A stretch of 64,000 nucleotides of DNA. It comes from Alphaproteobacteria bacterium (GTDB lineage: Bacteria; Pseudomonadota; Alphaproteobacteria; Bin65). Both the position numbers and the translations under genes were made by a program. Positions within the stretch are counted from its first letter, which is position 1. The number at the start of each line of letters is the position of its first letter. Location: the NCBI GenBank assembly GCA_022819985.1, contig JAJEGH010000023.1, positions 124,001 through 188,000 of the forward strand, written 5' to 3'. The notes below the pieces were generated by a model. That model ran no database searches. It saw only the letters and a program-made list of their open reading frames with translations, and was not told where the DNA came from. Positions 1-8,414 of the stretch are shown here, piece after piece.

Positions 1-1
1 C

Positions 2-676
2 GCCGAAGCCTTGCGCGACCGCCCGGCGAGCCTGCGCATCGCCTGGACGCCCGATCTGGGCACGACCATCGTCGAGCCGGAAATCGCGGCCGTTTGCGCG
101 GAAGCGGTCGCGGGTTTCAGCGGCCTGGGCGCGATCGTCGAAGAAGCCTGCCCCGATTTCGCCGGCGCCTACGACTGTTTCCAGACGCTGCGGGCCGTCT
201 TCTTCGCCGGCCGGGCCGCGCCGCTGCTGGACGCGCACCGCGACAAGCTGAAGGCGGATGTGATCTGGAATATCGAAAAGGGCCTCGCGCTCACCGCCGA
301 CGACATCGGCCGGGCCGAGCGCGAACGGACGGCGCTCTACCACCGAGTCGCCGCCTTCATGGCCGGCTACGACCTCCTGGCCTGCCCGGTCATGCAGGCG
401 CGGCCCTATCCGGTCGAGCAGACCACTGTGAGCGAAATCGCCGGCCGGAAGATGGCGAGCTACATCGACTGGATCGCGATCACCTTCTCGATCACGCTGA
501 CCGGGCTGCCCGTCGTCTCGCTGCCCTGCGGCTTTACGGCAGACGGGCTGCCGGTCGGCCTGCAACTCGTCGGCCGCCATCGCGGCGAGGCCGCCCTGCT
601 CGCCGCCGCGGCGCAGTTCGAAGAGCTGCTGGGGCTGACCGCCCGCACACCGATCGACCCGGTAGTGCGGCATTAG
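2..676 (+). CDS. Amidase signature family protein, C-terminal part (5' end outside window)
   Basis: Reading frame open from the window edge, 225 codons including the stop, so only the C-terminal part of an amidase (GatA/AtzF-like fold, usually 450-500 residues) is present. The end of the family is recognisable: a hydrophobic core segment with TGLPVVSLPCGF, then DGLPVGLQLVG and an alanine-rich last helix, the usual close of amidase-signature enzymes. The catalytic Ser-Ser-Lys part would lie upstream and cannot be checked. The family hydrolyses amide bonds; the substrate is unknown and GatA itself cannot be excluded. A peroxiredoxin gene follows after 138 bp. Confidence 0.8.
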   Translation, partial: AEALRDRPASLRIAWTPDLGTTIVEPEIAAVCAEAVAGFSGLGAIVEEACPDFAGAYDCFQTLRAVFFAGRAAPLLDAHRDKLKADVIWNIEKGLALTADDIGRAERERTALYHRVAAFMAGYDLLACPVMQARPYPVEQTTVSEIAGRKMASYIDWIAITFSITLTGLPVVSLPCGFTADGLPVGLQLVGRHRGEAALLAAAAQFEELLGLTARTPIDPVVRH

Positions 677-814
677 CCGCGGCGGCGGGCCGCGTGGAAT
701 CGGGTCCGCCGGCGCTTATGTTGGTGGCGCAGTTTTCCGGGTATCGCCTGGCCGGCGCGCCCGCCATCGGAAATCGCACATCGTCAACACCACCGAACGG
801 AGAGAGGGATTGGC

Positions 815-1294
815 ATGACAGTCAGTGTTGGAGACAAGATTCCGGCCGCGAAGATCAAGACCATGACGGCCGACGGCATGTCGGAAATCGATACGGCCGA
901 GTATTTCGCCGGCAAGAAGGTGGTGATGTTCGCCGTTCCGGGCGCCTTCACCCCGACCTGCTCGGCCAAGCACCTGCCCGGTTTCGTCGAGAATGCCGGG
1001 GAACTGAAAGGCAAGGGCGTCGACGAGATCGCCTGCATTTCCGTCAACGACGCCTTCGTCATGGACGCCTGGGGCAAGTCGCAGAATGCCGGCGACATCA
1101 CCATGCTCGCCGACGGCAACGGCGACTTCACCAAAGCCATGGGGCTGGAGATGGACGGCTCCGGTTTCGGCCTCGGCACGCGCAGCCAGCGCTACGCCCT
1201 GGTCGCCGAGAACGGCACGATCACCGCCCTGAACGTCGAGCAGCCCGGCGCTTTCGACGTTTCGAGGGCCGAGGCGATCCTCGCCGGGCTGTAG
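815..1294 (+). CDS. Peroxiredoxin, Prx5 / type II family
   Basis: A 159-residue thioredoxin-fold peroxidase of the Prx5 type, which reduces H2O2 and organic peroxides in the cytosol. The peroxidatic site is seen as PGAFTPTCS with Cys49. A second cysteine at residue 74 (EIACISVNDAF) sits where plant type II peroxiredoxins carry their resolving cysteine, so an intramolecular disulfide is plausible. No glutaredoxin domain is fused. The length matches the family. The ATG follows a purine-rich stretch (GGAGAGAGGGA) ending 5 bp before it. A TetR gene lies downstream on the same strand, separated by a strong hairpin. Confidence 0.93.
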   Translation: MTVSVGDKIPAAKIKTMTADGMSEIDTAEYFAGKKVVMFAVPGAFTPTCSAKHLPGFVENAGELKGKGVDEIACISVNDAFVMDAWGKSQNAGDITMLADGNGDFTKAMGLEMDGSGFGLGTRSQRYALVAENGTITALNVEQPGAFDVSRAEAILAGL

Positions 1295-1320
1295 TTCGCT
1301 CCGGCACTGCCGGAAGCTCC

Positions 1321-1349
1321 GTAGGGGAGGGCCTGAAACCCTCCCCTAC
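1321..1349 (+). terminator. Perfect 11-bp hairpin after the peroxiredoxin gene
   Basis: GTAGGGGAGGG (1321-1331) and CCCTCCCCTAC (1339-1349) pair perfectly around a 7-nt loop, 27 bp after the peroxiredoxin stop codon. No T-run follows directly; the nearest is about 30 bp on (1381-1390). It may end transcription, or be a dispersed palindromic repeat of the kind seen elsewhere in this window. Confidence 0.5.
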
Positions 1350-1403
1350 CGCATTTCGGGCCGCCGGAATCGGCCAAACCTTTCTTTTTTCTCCGTTTTC
1401 CAT

Positions 1404-1419
1404 TATGATCGAACGATAA
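1404..1419 (+). promoter_or_regulatory. Candidate TetR operator overlapping a -10-like hexamer
   Basis: An AT-rich pocket just before the TetR gene holds TATGAT (1404-1409), close to a -10 element, overlapping the inverted repeat ATCG-AA-CGAT (1408-1417). This is the usual position for autoregulation by a TetR repressor. No good -35 element is visible. Confidence 0.35.
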
Positions 1420-1441
1420 AAAACGTTTGCAGAGGGCGGAC

Positions 1442-2014
1442 ATGCCCCGACCGCGCAGTTTCGATCCCGGCGACGTGCTGGACAAGGCCAAGGCCGTTTT
1501 CTGGGCCAAAGGCTACGAAGGGTCGACGATCAACGACCTCGCGGAGGCGACCGGCCTCAGGACCGGCAGCCTGTACAACGCCTTCGGCGACAAGCATTCG
1601 CTCTATCTGAAAGCCCTCGACCGGTACGGCGAAAAGGAGGTCGCCGCCGCGGTCGCGTGGATCGCGCGGCAGGATTGCCGCGGCGCGGAAGCGGTCGCCG
1701 GGTTCCTCGGGATGATCGCGGCGCAGGTCGAATCCGGCGCCTACAAAAACGGCTGCTTCCTGTGCAACGCCGCCACCGACCAGGCCGCGCACGATCCTGC
1801 CATCGCCGCCCGGGTCAGCGCCAACATGGCCCCGCTGCGCCAGGCGTTTCTCGACCGGCTGAAGAGCGATCCGCGAACCGCCGACGCCGCGGCGATACTC
1901 GCCGACTTTGCGCTGGCGACCTATCTCGGCATGTTCGTGATGATCCGCGGCGGCGCCGACGGCCCTATGGTCCGCCGCGCCGTTTCGGTCGCCGGTGCGG
2001 CGCTGAGCGTCTGA
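1442..2014 (+). CDS. TetR/AcrR family transcriptional regulator
   Basis: A 190-residue repressor with a typical TetR N-terminus: FDPGDVLDKAKAVFWAKGYEG, then the helix-turn-helix at about residues 28-52 (TINDLAEATGLRTGSLYNAFGDK). The C-terminal ligand domain has GCFLCN with two cysteines and AAHDP, close to a TetR subgroup that includes electrophile sensors such as NemR. The ATG at 1442 is chosen over an in-frame TTG at 1427 because GAGGGCGG lies just before it. An inverted repeat upstream may be its own operator. Possible targets are itself and the upstream peroxiredoxin; the ligand is unknown. Confidence 0.88.
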   Translation: MPRPRSFDPGDVLDKAKAVFWAKGYEGSTINDLAEATGLRTGSLYNAFGDKHSLYLKALDRYGEKEVAAAVAWIARQDCRGAEAVAGFLGMIAAQVESGAYKNGCFLCNAATDQAAHDPAIAARVSANMAPLRQAFLDRLKSDPRTADAAAILADFALATYLGMFVMIRGGADGPMVRRAVSVAGAALSV

Positions 2015-2076
2015 GCCGGCGAACCCCCGCCGCGCCGTATAGCGCGCCCGGCAAACGCCGGCTATAGAACGGCGCC

Positions 2077-3468
2077 ATGGACCCGAATTTCGACGCCGCT
2101 ACGCAGACCGCGCCGGCACCTGCCGGCGACGCCGTGCCGGTTTGCGTATTCGACGCGGCCGGGCTGAAGGCATGGCTCGCCGACCGGGAGCCGCGGGTTC
2201 GCGCCTGGGTCGAGTCCTCGGGCTTCGAGCCGAAGGCCGGCGCCGTCTGCCCGATCCCCGGCGAAAGCGGCAAGGTGGAGCGCATCCTGTGCGGCCGCGA
2301 TGCGGACACGCCGGACATCTGGCGCATCGCGGCGCTGCCGGAGCGGCTGCCGCCCGGCGACTATGCGCTCGAGACCGGCGCCGACCCGGCGGAGGCCGCG
2401 CTGGGCTGGATGCTCGGCGCCTACCGGTTCGACCGCTACAAGACCGCGGAAAAGAAAGCACGGCCGATCCTCGGCCTGCCGGGCGGTATCGACCGCGAAC
2501 GGCTGACCGCGACCGTCGAGGCGGTATTCCTGGCGCGAGACCTGATCAACACGCCGGCCGAAGACATGAAGCCGAGCGATCTGACGGCGGCGGCCGAAAC
2601 GGTCGCCGGGCGGCACGGCGCCGATTTCCGCGTCACGGTCGGCGACGACCTGCTGGAGCGGAACTATCCGGCGATCCACGCCGTCGGCCGGGCCGCCGCG
2701 GACGCACCGCGGCTGATCGACCTCGCCTGGGGCGATCCGGACCGGCCGAAGGTCACGCTGGTCGGCAAGGGCGTGTGTTTCGACAGCGGCGGCCTCGGCA
2801 TCAAGCCGGCCTCCGGCATGAAGCTGATGAAAAAGGATATGGGCGGCGCAGCGACGGTGCTGGGCCTCGCCGGCACGATCATGGCCCTTGATCTGCCGGT
2901 GCGCCTGCGCCTGCTGATTCCGGCGGTCGAAAACGCCATCGCCGGCAACGCCTATCGGCCGATGGACGTGATCCGCACGCGCAGCGGCACGACGGTCGAG
3001 ATCGGCCACACCGATGCGGAAGGCCGGGTCATCCTGTGCGATGCGCTGGCCGAGGCGGCGGGCGAGGAGCCGGACCTGCTGCTCGATGTCGCCACGCTGA
3101 CCGGCGCCGCTCGGGTGGCGCTGGGAACCGAACTGCCGGCGCTGTTCTGCAACGACGACGACTTGGCCGGCGATATCCTCGCGCAGGGCGAGGCGGCGGA
3201 CGACCCGCTGTGGCGCCTGCCGCTCTGGCCGGGCTACCGCAAGCGGATCGAGGGCGACGCCGGCGACATCACCAACGCTCCGGAAGGCCCGTTCGGCGGC
3301 GCGATCACCGCCGCCCTGTTCCTGGAGCGGTTCGTCGGCGGTGCCGCCCGCTGGGCCCATATCGACACCATGGGCTGGAACCTGACTGCCCGGCCCGGCC
3401 GGCCGAAGGGCGGCGAGGCGATGGCCCTGCGCGCCCTGTTCGCCACGATCGAAGCACGCTACGCCTGA
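2077..3468 (+). CDS. M17 leucyl aminopeptidase family protein
   Basis: A 463-residue cytosolic metallo-aminopeptidase that removes N-terminal residues from peptides. The two-metal site is complete by motif: Lys231 and Asp236 in VGKGVCFDSGG, Lys243, Asp254 in KKDMGGAA, Asp313 and Glu315 in HTDAEGR, with catalytic Arg317. The family signature NTDAEGRL reads HTDAEGRV here, so the first Asn is His311. The N-terminal domain is short and divergent, as in the compact alphaproteobacterial members. It stands alone, convergent with the next gene. A long open frame on the opposite strand is a GC-bias shadow. Confidence 0.93.
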   Translation: MDPNFDAATQTAPAPAGDAVPVCVFDAAGLKAWLADREPRVRAWVESSGFEPKAGAVCPIPGESGKVERILCGRDADTPDIWRIAALPERLPPGDYALETGADPAEAALGWMLGAYRFDRYKTAEKKARPILGLPGGIDRERLTATVEAVFLARDLINTPAEDMKPSDLTAAAETVAGRHGADFRVTVGDDLLERNYPAIHAVGRAAADAPRLIDLAWGDPDRPKVTLVGKGVCFDSGGLGIKPASGMKLMKKDMGGAATVLGLAGTIMALDLPVRLRLLIPAVENAIAGNAYRPMDVIRTRSGTTVEIGHTDAEGRVILCDALAEAAGEEPDLLLDVATLTGAARVALGTELPALFCNDDDLAGDILAQGEAADDPLWRLPLWPGYRKRIEGDAGDITNAPEGPFGGAITAALFLERFVGGAARWAHIDTMGWNLTARPGRPKGGEAMALRALFATIEARYA

Positions 3469-3496
3469 GTTCCGGCGGCCGCCCCCCGGCGGCCCT

Positions 3497-4441
3497 TCAA
3501 TACCCCCGCGCCGGATCGACGATATTGCTCGGCGGTTCGCCGCGCATGGCCCGGCGGTAGTTTTCCGCGACTTCGGCCGCTGCGGTGACCGGATTCGTGA
3601 TTCCGGCATTGTGCGGCGTGATGCGGATCTTCGGATGGCTCCAGAAGGGATGGTCCTTCGGCAGCGGCTCCTCCCGGAACACGTCCAATTTGGCGAATCC
3701 GAGCTTGCCCGAATCCAGTGCGGCGATCAGGTCCGCGTCGACGACATGGCCGCCGCGCGCCGCGTTGATGATGCCGCCGCCGAAGGGCATCAGGTCGAAA
3801 GCCCCCGCATCGAGAATGCCCTCCGTTTCCGCGGTCAGGGGTAGCAGGCAGACGACGAATTCCGAGCGCTGCATGAAGCCGGCGAACCCCTCCCCACCGT
3901 GGAAGCCGACGACGCCCGGAAGGTCTTTCGGCGTCCGGCTCCAGCCGGCGACGTCGAAACCCAGCTGTTTCAGCTTGCCGGCAGTATCCGCGCCGATCGC
4001 GCCGACACCCATGATGCCGACCCGGCGCGTGCTCGCGGCCGGATAGGAGACCGGGTTCCAGCGTTTCGCCGCCTGGTCGCGGTCGTAGCGGTCGGCGTCA
4101 CGGTGATAGTGCAGCACGCTGTGCACGCAATATTCGCTCATCCGCGTCACGAGGTCCGGATCGACGAGGCGCGCCACCGGGACGCCGGCCGGCAGGTCGT
4201 CGTGCCTGAAGATATGGTCGACGCCCATGCCGAGGGACTGGATCAGCTTCAGATTCGGCAGGCCGGCGAGCAGCCCCGGCGGCGGATCCCAGACCAGCGC
4301 TGCGGTGATGTCCGCGACATCGCCCAGTTCGTCCGGATACAGCCGCACCTCGATCCCGCCCGGCTGCCGGACCAGCATCTCGCGCCATTTTCCGAAATAG
4401 GGGTCCATGTCGCCCCAGGAGGAGGCCAGAAGCAGCGTCAT
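3497..4441 (-). CDS. D-2-hydroxyacid dehydrogenase (glyoxylate/hydroxypyruvate reductase A-like)
   Basis: A 314-residue NAD(P)-dependent dehydrogenase that reduces 2-oxoacids such as glyoxylate or hydroxypyruvate. The Rossmann motif GVGAIG is at residues 145-150, followed by GWSRTPKDLPGV, typical of the GhrA branch. The catalytic triad is present: Arg229 in NAARGG, Glu257 in FREEPLP and His277 in TPHNAG. The basic GWSRT after the beta strand suggests NADPH. It lies 37 bp downstream of yejF on the same strand and may be read through from that operon. Confidence 0.9.
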   Translation of the reverse strand: MTLLLASSWGDMDPYFGKWREMLVRQPGGIEVRLYPDELGDVADITAALVWDPPPGLLAGLPNLKLIQSLGMGVDHIFRHDDLPAGVPVARLVDPDLVTRMSEYCVHSVLHYHRDADRYDRDQAAKRWNPVSYPAASTRRVGIMGVGAIGADTAGKLKQLGFDVAGWSRTPKDLPGVVGFHGGEGFAGFMQRSEFVVCLLPLTAETEGILDAGAFDLMPFGGGIINAARGGHVVDADLIAALDSGKLGFAKLDVFREEPLPKDHPFWSHPKIRITPHNAGITNPVTAAAEVAENYRRAMRGEPPSNIVDPARGY

Positions 4442-4478
4442 GGTCGAGCCCTTCTTCTTCGTTTCCCGCCGTGGCTCT

Positions 4479-6107
4479 TCACGCCGCGACGATGCCGGTC
4501 TCGTCGGCCTTGAAGTCGAAGGCCGCGTCCATCAAAGCCCTTGTATAGGCCGCCTGTGGATTGTCGAGCACCCGGGCGGCCGGGCCCTGCTCCACCACCT
4601 TGCCGTCGCGCATGACGATAACCTGGTGGCTCATGGCCCGCACGACCTTCAGATCGTGGCTGATGAACAGGTAGGCGAGGTCGTGGTCGCGCTGGAGCTG
4701 GTGCAGCAGGTCGATGATCTGGCTCTGGACCGACCGGTCGAGCGCCGAAGTCGGCTCGTCGAGCACCACGACCTTCGGCTTGAGCACGATGGCGCGGGCG
4801 ATCGAGACGCGCTGGCGCTGGCCGCCGGAGAATTCGTGCGGATAGCGGTGCCGGGTATCGGGATCGAGCCCGGTCTCCTCCAGGGCGTCGATCACGGCCC
4901 GCTCCCGTTCTTCCGGGCTTCCCAGACCGTGGATCTTGAGCCCTTCCTCGACGATCTCGCCGACCGAAAGCCGCGGGCTCAGGCTGCCGAACGGGTCCTG
5001 GAACACGATCTGCATTTCGCGGCGCAGAGGGCGCAGCGCCTTCCAGCCGAGGCCCTGGATATCCCGGCCCCGGTAGACGATGGGCCCGCGGCTCGAGATC
5101 AACCTCAGCAGGCCGAGCCCGAGCGACGACTTGCCGGAGCCGCTCTCGCCGACGACGCCGACGGTTTCGCCGGCCCGGACGCGCAGGGCGACATCGTCGA
5201 CGGCCTTGATGTGATCGACCGTGCGGCGGAAAACGCCGGCCTTGATCGGGTACCAGACCCGGAAGCCTTCCGTGGCGAGCATTTCGTCGGCGCTGTCCGG
5301 CACTTCCGGCGGCGTGCCCTTCGGCTCCGAGGCCAGCAGGCGCCTGGTGTATTCGTGCTGCGGCCGGCCGAACACGTCGGCGACGCTCCCCTCCTCCACG
5401 ATCTCGCCCAGGCGCATGACGGCGACCCGGTCGGCGAAATGTTCGACCACGCCCAGGTCGTGGGTAATGAACAGGATGCCGAGGCCCATGTCCTTCTGCA
5501 GGTCTTTCAGGAGCTGCAGGATCGTCGCCTGGATCGTCACGTCGACGGCCGTCGTAGGCTCGTCGGCGATCAGCAGATCCGGCTCGTTGGCGAGCGCCAT
5601 GGCGATCATTACCCGCTGGCGCTGACCGCCCGACAGTTCGTGCGGGAACGAGCCGAGGCGCCGCTCCGCCTCCTTGATGCCGACCTTCTCCAGCAGTTCC
5701 AGCACCCGTTTGCGGGCGGCGTCCTTCACCATGCCCTTGTGGATGCGCAGGATTTCTCCGATCTGCTTCTCGACCGTGTGCAGCGGGTTGAGCGCGGTCA
5801 GCGGCTCCTGGAAGATCATGGAAATCCGGTTGCCGCGGATGCGGCGCAAAACCGGCTGCGGCGCACCCATCAGTTCCTCGCCGCGGAAGGTTATGCCGCC
5901 GGCCGGATGGCTGGCCTGGGGATAGGGCAGAAGCTGGAGCACCGACAGCGCCGAGACCGACTTGCCGGAGCCGCTTTCGCCGACGATCGCCAGCGTCTCG
6001 CCCTTGTCGACATGGAAGGACACGCCATTGACGGCATGAACCGTGCCGTCCGGCACCCGGAAATCGACCCGGAGATTGTCGACGGTGAGCAGGCGTTCGG
6101 CGCTCAT
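4479..6107 (-). CDS. yejF: Microcin C / peptide ABC importer, double ATP-binding protein
   Basis: A 542-residue protein with two fused ABC ATPase domains, as in YejF. The first has Walker A GESGSGKS near residue 43, LSGGQRQR and DEPTTAVD. The second has GESGSGKS near residue 334, FSGGQRQR and DEPTSALD. It powers the YejBE channel on the cytosolic face of the membrane. The ATG at 6107 overlaps the yejE stop by 4 bp (ATGA), indicating translational coupling. The frame stays open far upstream through yejE, but that part is not protein-like. Last gene of yejA-yejB-yejE-yejF. Confidence 0.95.
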   Translation of the reverse strand: MSAERLLTVDNLRVDFRVPDGTVHAVNGVSFHVDKGETLAIVGESGSGKSVSALSVLQLLPYPQASHPAGGITFRGEELMGAPQPVLRRIRGNRISMIFQEPLTALNPLHTVEKQIGEILRIHKGMVKDAARKRVLELLEKVGIKEAERRLGSFPHELSGGQRQRVMIAMALANEPDLLIADEPTTAVDVTIQATILQLLKDLQKDMGLGILFITHDLGVVEHFADRVAVMRLGEIVEEGSVADVFGRPQHEYTRRLLASEPKGTPPEVPDSADEMLATEGFRVWYPIKAGVFRRTVDHIKAVDDVALRVRAGETVGVVGESGSGKSSLGLGLLRLISSRGPIVYRGRDIQGLGWKALRPLRREMQIVFQDPFGSLSPRLSVGEIVEEGLKIHGLGSPEERERAVIDALEETGLDPDTRHRYPHEFSGGQRQRVSIARAIVLKPKVVVLDEPTSALDRSVQSQIIDLLHQLQRDHDLAYLFISHDLKVVRAMSHQVIVMRDGKVVEQGPAARVLDNPQAAYTRALMDAAFDFKADETGIVAA

Positions 6108-7273
6108 GGCGTCCGCCCCGCTGCGGCGAGGCCGGCGCCTGCCGTCGTACGATAATCCTCGGACCGGAACGTTGCCGAATCCGGATCCTGCTCCGGCGGC
6201 GGGGCGGCGGCGGCGACGCCCTTGCGCGGGTCGAAGGCGTCGCGCACCGCCTCGCCGATGAACACCAGCAGGCTCAGCAGGGCGGCGAGCACGAAGAAGG
6301 CCGTGACGCCGAGCCAGGGCGATTCGAGGTTCGACCGGCCCTGCTTCAACAATTCGCCCAGCGAGGGCGAGCCGGGCGGCAGGCCGTAGCCCAGGAAATC
6401 GAGCGAAGTCAGCGCGACGATCGAGCCGGACAGGATAAAGGGCATGAAGGTAAGCGTGGCGACCATCGCGTTGGGCAGCACATGCTTGAACATGATGGTG
6501 ACATTGCTCGCGCCCAGCGCGCGCGCCGCGCGGACATAGTCGAAATTGCGCGCGCGCAGGAATTCCGCGCGCACCACGCCGACCAGCGCCATCCAGCTGA
6601 ACAGCAGCAGGATGATGAGCAGCCACCAGAAATTCGGCTCGATGACCGCGGACAGGATGATGAGCAGATACAGAATCGGGACGGATTCCCAGATTTCGAT
6701 GAACCGCTGCAGGGACAGGTCGGTCCAGCCGCCGAAATAGCCCTGGATCGCCCCCATCGCCACGCCGATGACGGTGCTGAGCACCGTCAGGACCAGCCCG
6801 AACAGGACCGAGAGCCGGAAGCCGTAGATCACCCTGGCGAGCACGTCCCGCGCCTGATCGTCCGTCCCGAGCGGGTTGGCGGTCGAGGGCGGCGTCGGCG
6901 ACGGCTCGGGCAGGCCGATGACCTGGGAATCGTAGCGGTACGGGATGAGCGGCCAGACCATCCAGCCCTTTTCGCCGATCTTCTTCTGCACGAAGCGGTC
7001 GGTGTAGTCGGCCTCGGTCTCGAATTCGCCGCCGAAGGTCGTCTCGGCATAGCGGCTGACCGACGGCAGGTAGAGGCCGCCGTCGTACCAGACCACGATC
7101 GGCCGGTCGTTGGCGATCAGTTCGGCGAACAGGCTGAGGAAAAACAGGACGGCGAAGATCCAGAGCGACCAGAAGCCCCGCCGGTTGGCCCGGAAATTGG
7201 CCAGACGCCGCGCCGCGACCGGCGTGATCCGCCACCACAGGACCCTGTCTTTGCGGACCGGTGCGACGCTCAT
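6104..7273 (-). CDS. yejE: Microcin C / peptide ABC importer, permease YejE
   Basis: A 389-residue inner-membrane permease of the oligopeptide type. A first membrane segment lies at about residues 35-55, then a long periplasmic loop with an FGTD-like segment (NPLGTDDQARDVLARV). The five-helix permease domain has the EAA-loop motif RALGASNVTIMFKHVLPNA. The C-terminal tail (AAAAPPPEQDPD onward) is longer than usual and low in complexity. The start lies just after a 14-bp tandem duplication that adds two out-of-frame ATGs. It forms the channel with YejB. Confidence 0.94.
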   Translation of the reverse strand: MSVAPVRKDRVLWWRITPVAARRLANFRANRRGFWSLWIFAVLFFLSLFAELIANDRPIVVWYDGGLYLPSVSRYAETTFGGEFETEADYTDRFVQKKIGEKGWMVWPLIPYRYDSQVIGLPEPSPTPPSTANPLGTDDQARDVLARVIYGFRLSVLFGLVLTVLSTVIGVAMGAIQGYFGGWTDLSLQRFIEIWESVPILYLLIILSAVIEPNFWWLLIILLLFSWMALVGVVRAEFLRARNFDYVRAARALGASNVTIMFKHVLPNAMVATLTFMPFILSGSIVALTSLDFLGYGLPPGSPSLGELLKQGRSNLESPWLGVTAFFVLAALLSLLVFIGEAVRDAFDPRKGVAAAAPPPEQDPDSATFRSEDYRTTAGAGLAAAGRTP

Positions 7274-7305
7274 GCCCGGATACTCATGCCCGGATACTCA
7301 TGCCT
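7271..7305 (-). repeat. 14-bp tandem duplication at the yejB/yejE junction
   Basis: On the plus strand the unit CATGCCCGGATACT occurs at 7271-7284 and 7285-7298, followed by a partial third copy. On the coding strand it creates three ATGs 14 bp apart. The first overlaps the yejB stop. The first two each open a five-codon reading frame (MSIRA) whose TGA overlaps the next ATG, and the third ATG starts yejE. Confidence 0.9.
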
Positions 7306-8395
7306 GGCGCGCCTCGAAATCGATCCGCGGATCGACCCAGATATAGGTAAGGTCCGTGATCAGCTTCACCAGCAGGCCGATCAGCGAGAAGAAGAACAGG
7401 GTCGCGAAGACCACCGGATAGTCGCGGTTGACGATCGCCTCGAAGCCGAGCAGGCCGAGGCCGTCCAGATTGAAGATGACCTCGATCAGCAGGGAGCCGG
7501 TAAACAGGATGCCGATGAAGGCGCCCGGAAATCCGGCGATCACGATCAGCATCGCGTTGCGGAAAACATGGCCGTAGAGCACCCGCCGCTCGCCCATGCC
7601 CTTGGCCCGCGCCGTCACGACATACTGCTTGTTGATCTCTTCCAGGAAGCTGTTCTTGGTGAGCAGGGTCAGCGCCGCAAAGCCGCCGATCACCAGGGCC
7701 AGCACCGGCAGCGCGATGTGCCACAGATAGTCGAGCACCTGTCCGACCGTGGAAAGCTCGCTGAAATTCTCCGACACCAGCCCCTTGAGCGGGAACCACT
7801 GGACCACCGCGCCGGTCGCGAACAGGATGACCAGCAGGATGGCGAACAGGAAACCGGGAATCGCGTTGGCGACGACCACGACGCCGCTGGTCCAGATGTC
7901 GAAGGCCGAGCCGTCGCGCACCGCCTTGCGGATGCCGAGCGGGATGCAGACCAGATAGACGATCAGCGTCGTCCACAAGCCCAGCGAAATGGAGACCGGC
8001 ATCTTCTCCAGCACCAGATCGACCACCGGACGGTTCTTGAAGAAGCTCTGGCCGAAATCGAAGGTCGCGTAATTCGCGATCATGAGGGCGAAGCGCTCGT
8101 GGGGCGGCTTGTCGAGGTTAAGCTGTTTGCGCAGCTTCTCCAGCAGTTCGGGATCGAGGCCGCGCCCGGCGCGGGATCGTTCGCCCGGTTGCCGCTCCTG
8201 CCGGCCGACGCCGGTTTCCTGTCCGCGGGAGGACCCCGTCCGCTCCGCAACCTGATCGCCGCCCTGGCGCAGGTTGGCGATCAGCTGTTCGATCGGCCCG
8301 CCCGGCGCCAGGTTGATGATGACGAAATTGATCACCATGATCCCGAGCAGGGTCGGGACGATCAGCAACAGGCGGCGGACGATATAGGCCAGCAT
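7298..8395 (-). CDS. yejB: Microcin C / peptide ABC importer, permease YejB
   Basis: A 365-residue permease starting MLAYIVRRLLLIVPTLLGI, typical of OppB/YejB proteins. After the first helix there is a long periplasmic region with a hydrophilic, Arg/Gly-rich insert at about residues 48-80, then LRKQLNLDKP and the conserved five-helix domain with the EAA motif RAKGMGERRVLYGHVFRNA. The length agrees with YejB. It begins 19 bp after yejA and ends within the duplication before yejE. It pairs with YejE as the membrane channel. Confidence 0.95.
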   Translation of the reverse strand: MLAYIVRRLLLIVPTLLGIMVINFVIINLAPGGPIEQLIANLRQGGDQVAERTGSSRGQETGVGRQERQPGERSRAGRGLDPELLEKLRKQLNLDKPPHERFALMIANYATFDFGQSFFKNRPVVDLVLEKMPVSISLGLWTTLIVYLVCIPLGIRKAVRDGSAFDIWTSGVVVVANAIPGFLFAILLVILFATGAVVQWFPLKGLVSENFSELSTVGQVLDYLWHIALPVLALVIGGFAALTLLTKNSFLEEINKQYVVTARAKGMGERRVLYGHVFRNAMLIVIAGFPGAFIGILFTGSLLIEVIFNLDGLGLLGFEAIVNRDYPVVFATLFFFSLIGLLVKLITDLTYIWVDPRIDFEARQA

Positions 8396-8414
8396 CTCGC
8401 GTTCCGGACCGCCG

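Noticed and set aside
2062-3609. Long open frame on the minus strand opposite the M17 gene
   Set aside because: Its translation is rich in Arg, Gly and Ala without family motifs, and the plus-strand gene has a full catalytic set. GC-rich third positions leave the opposite strand open.
4407-6155. Long plus-strand open frame opposite yejF
   Set aside because: Same GC shadow effect; the minus strand encodes two complete ABC domains.
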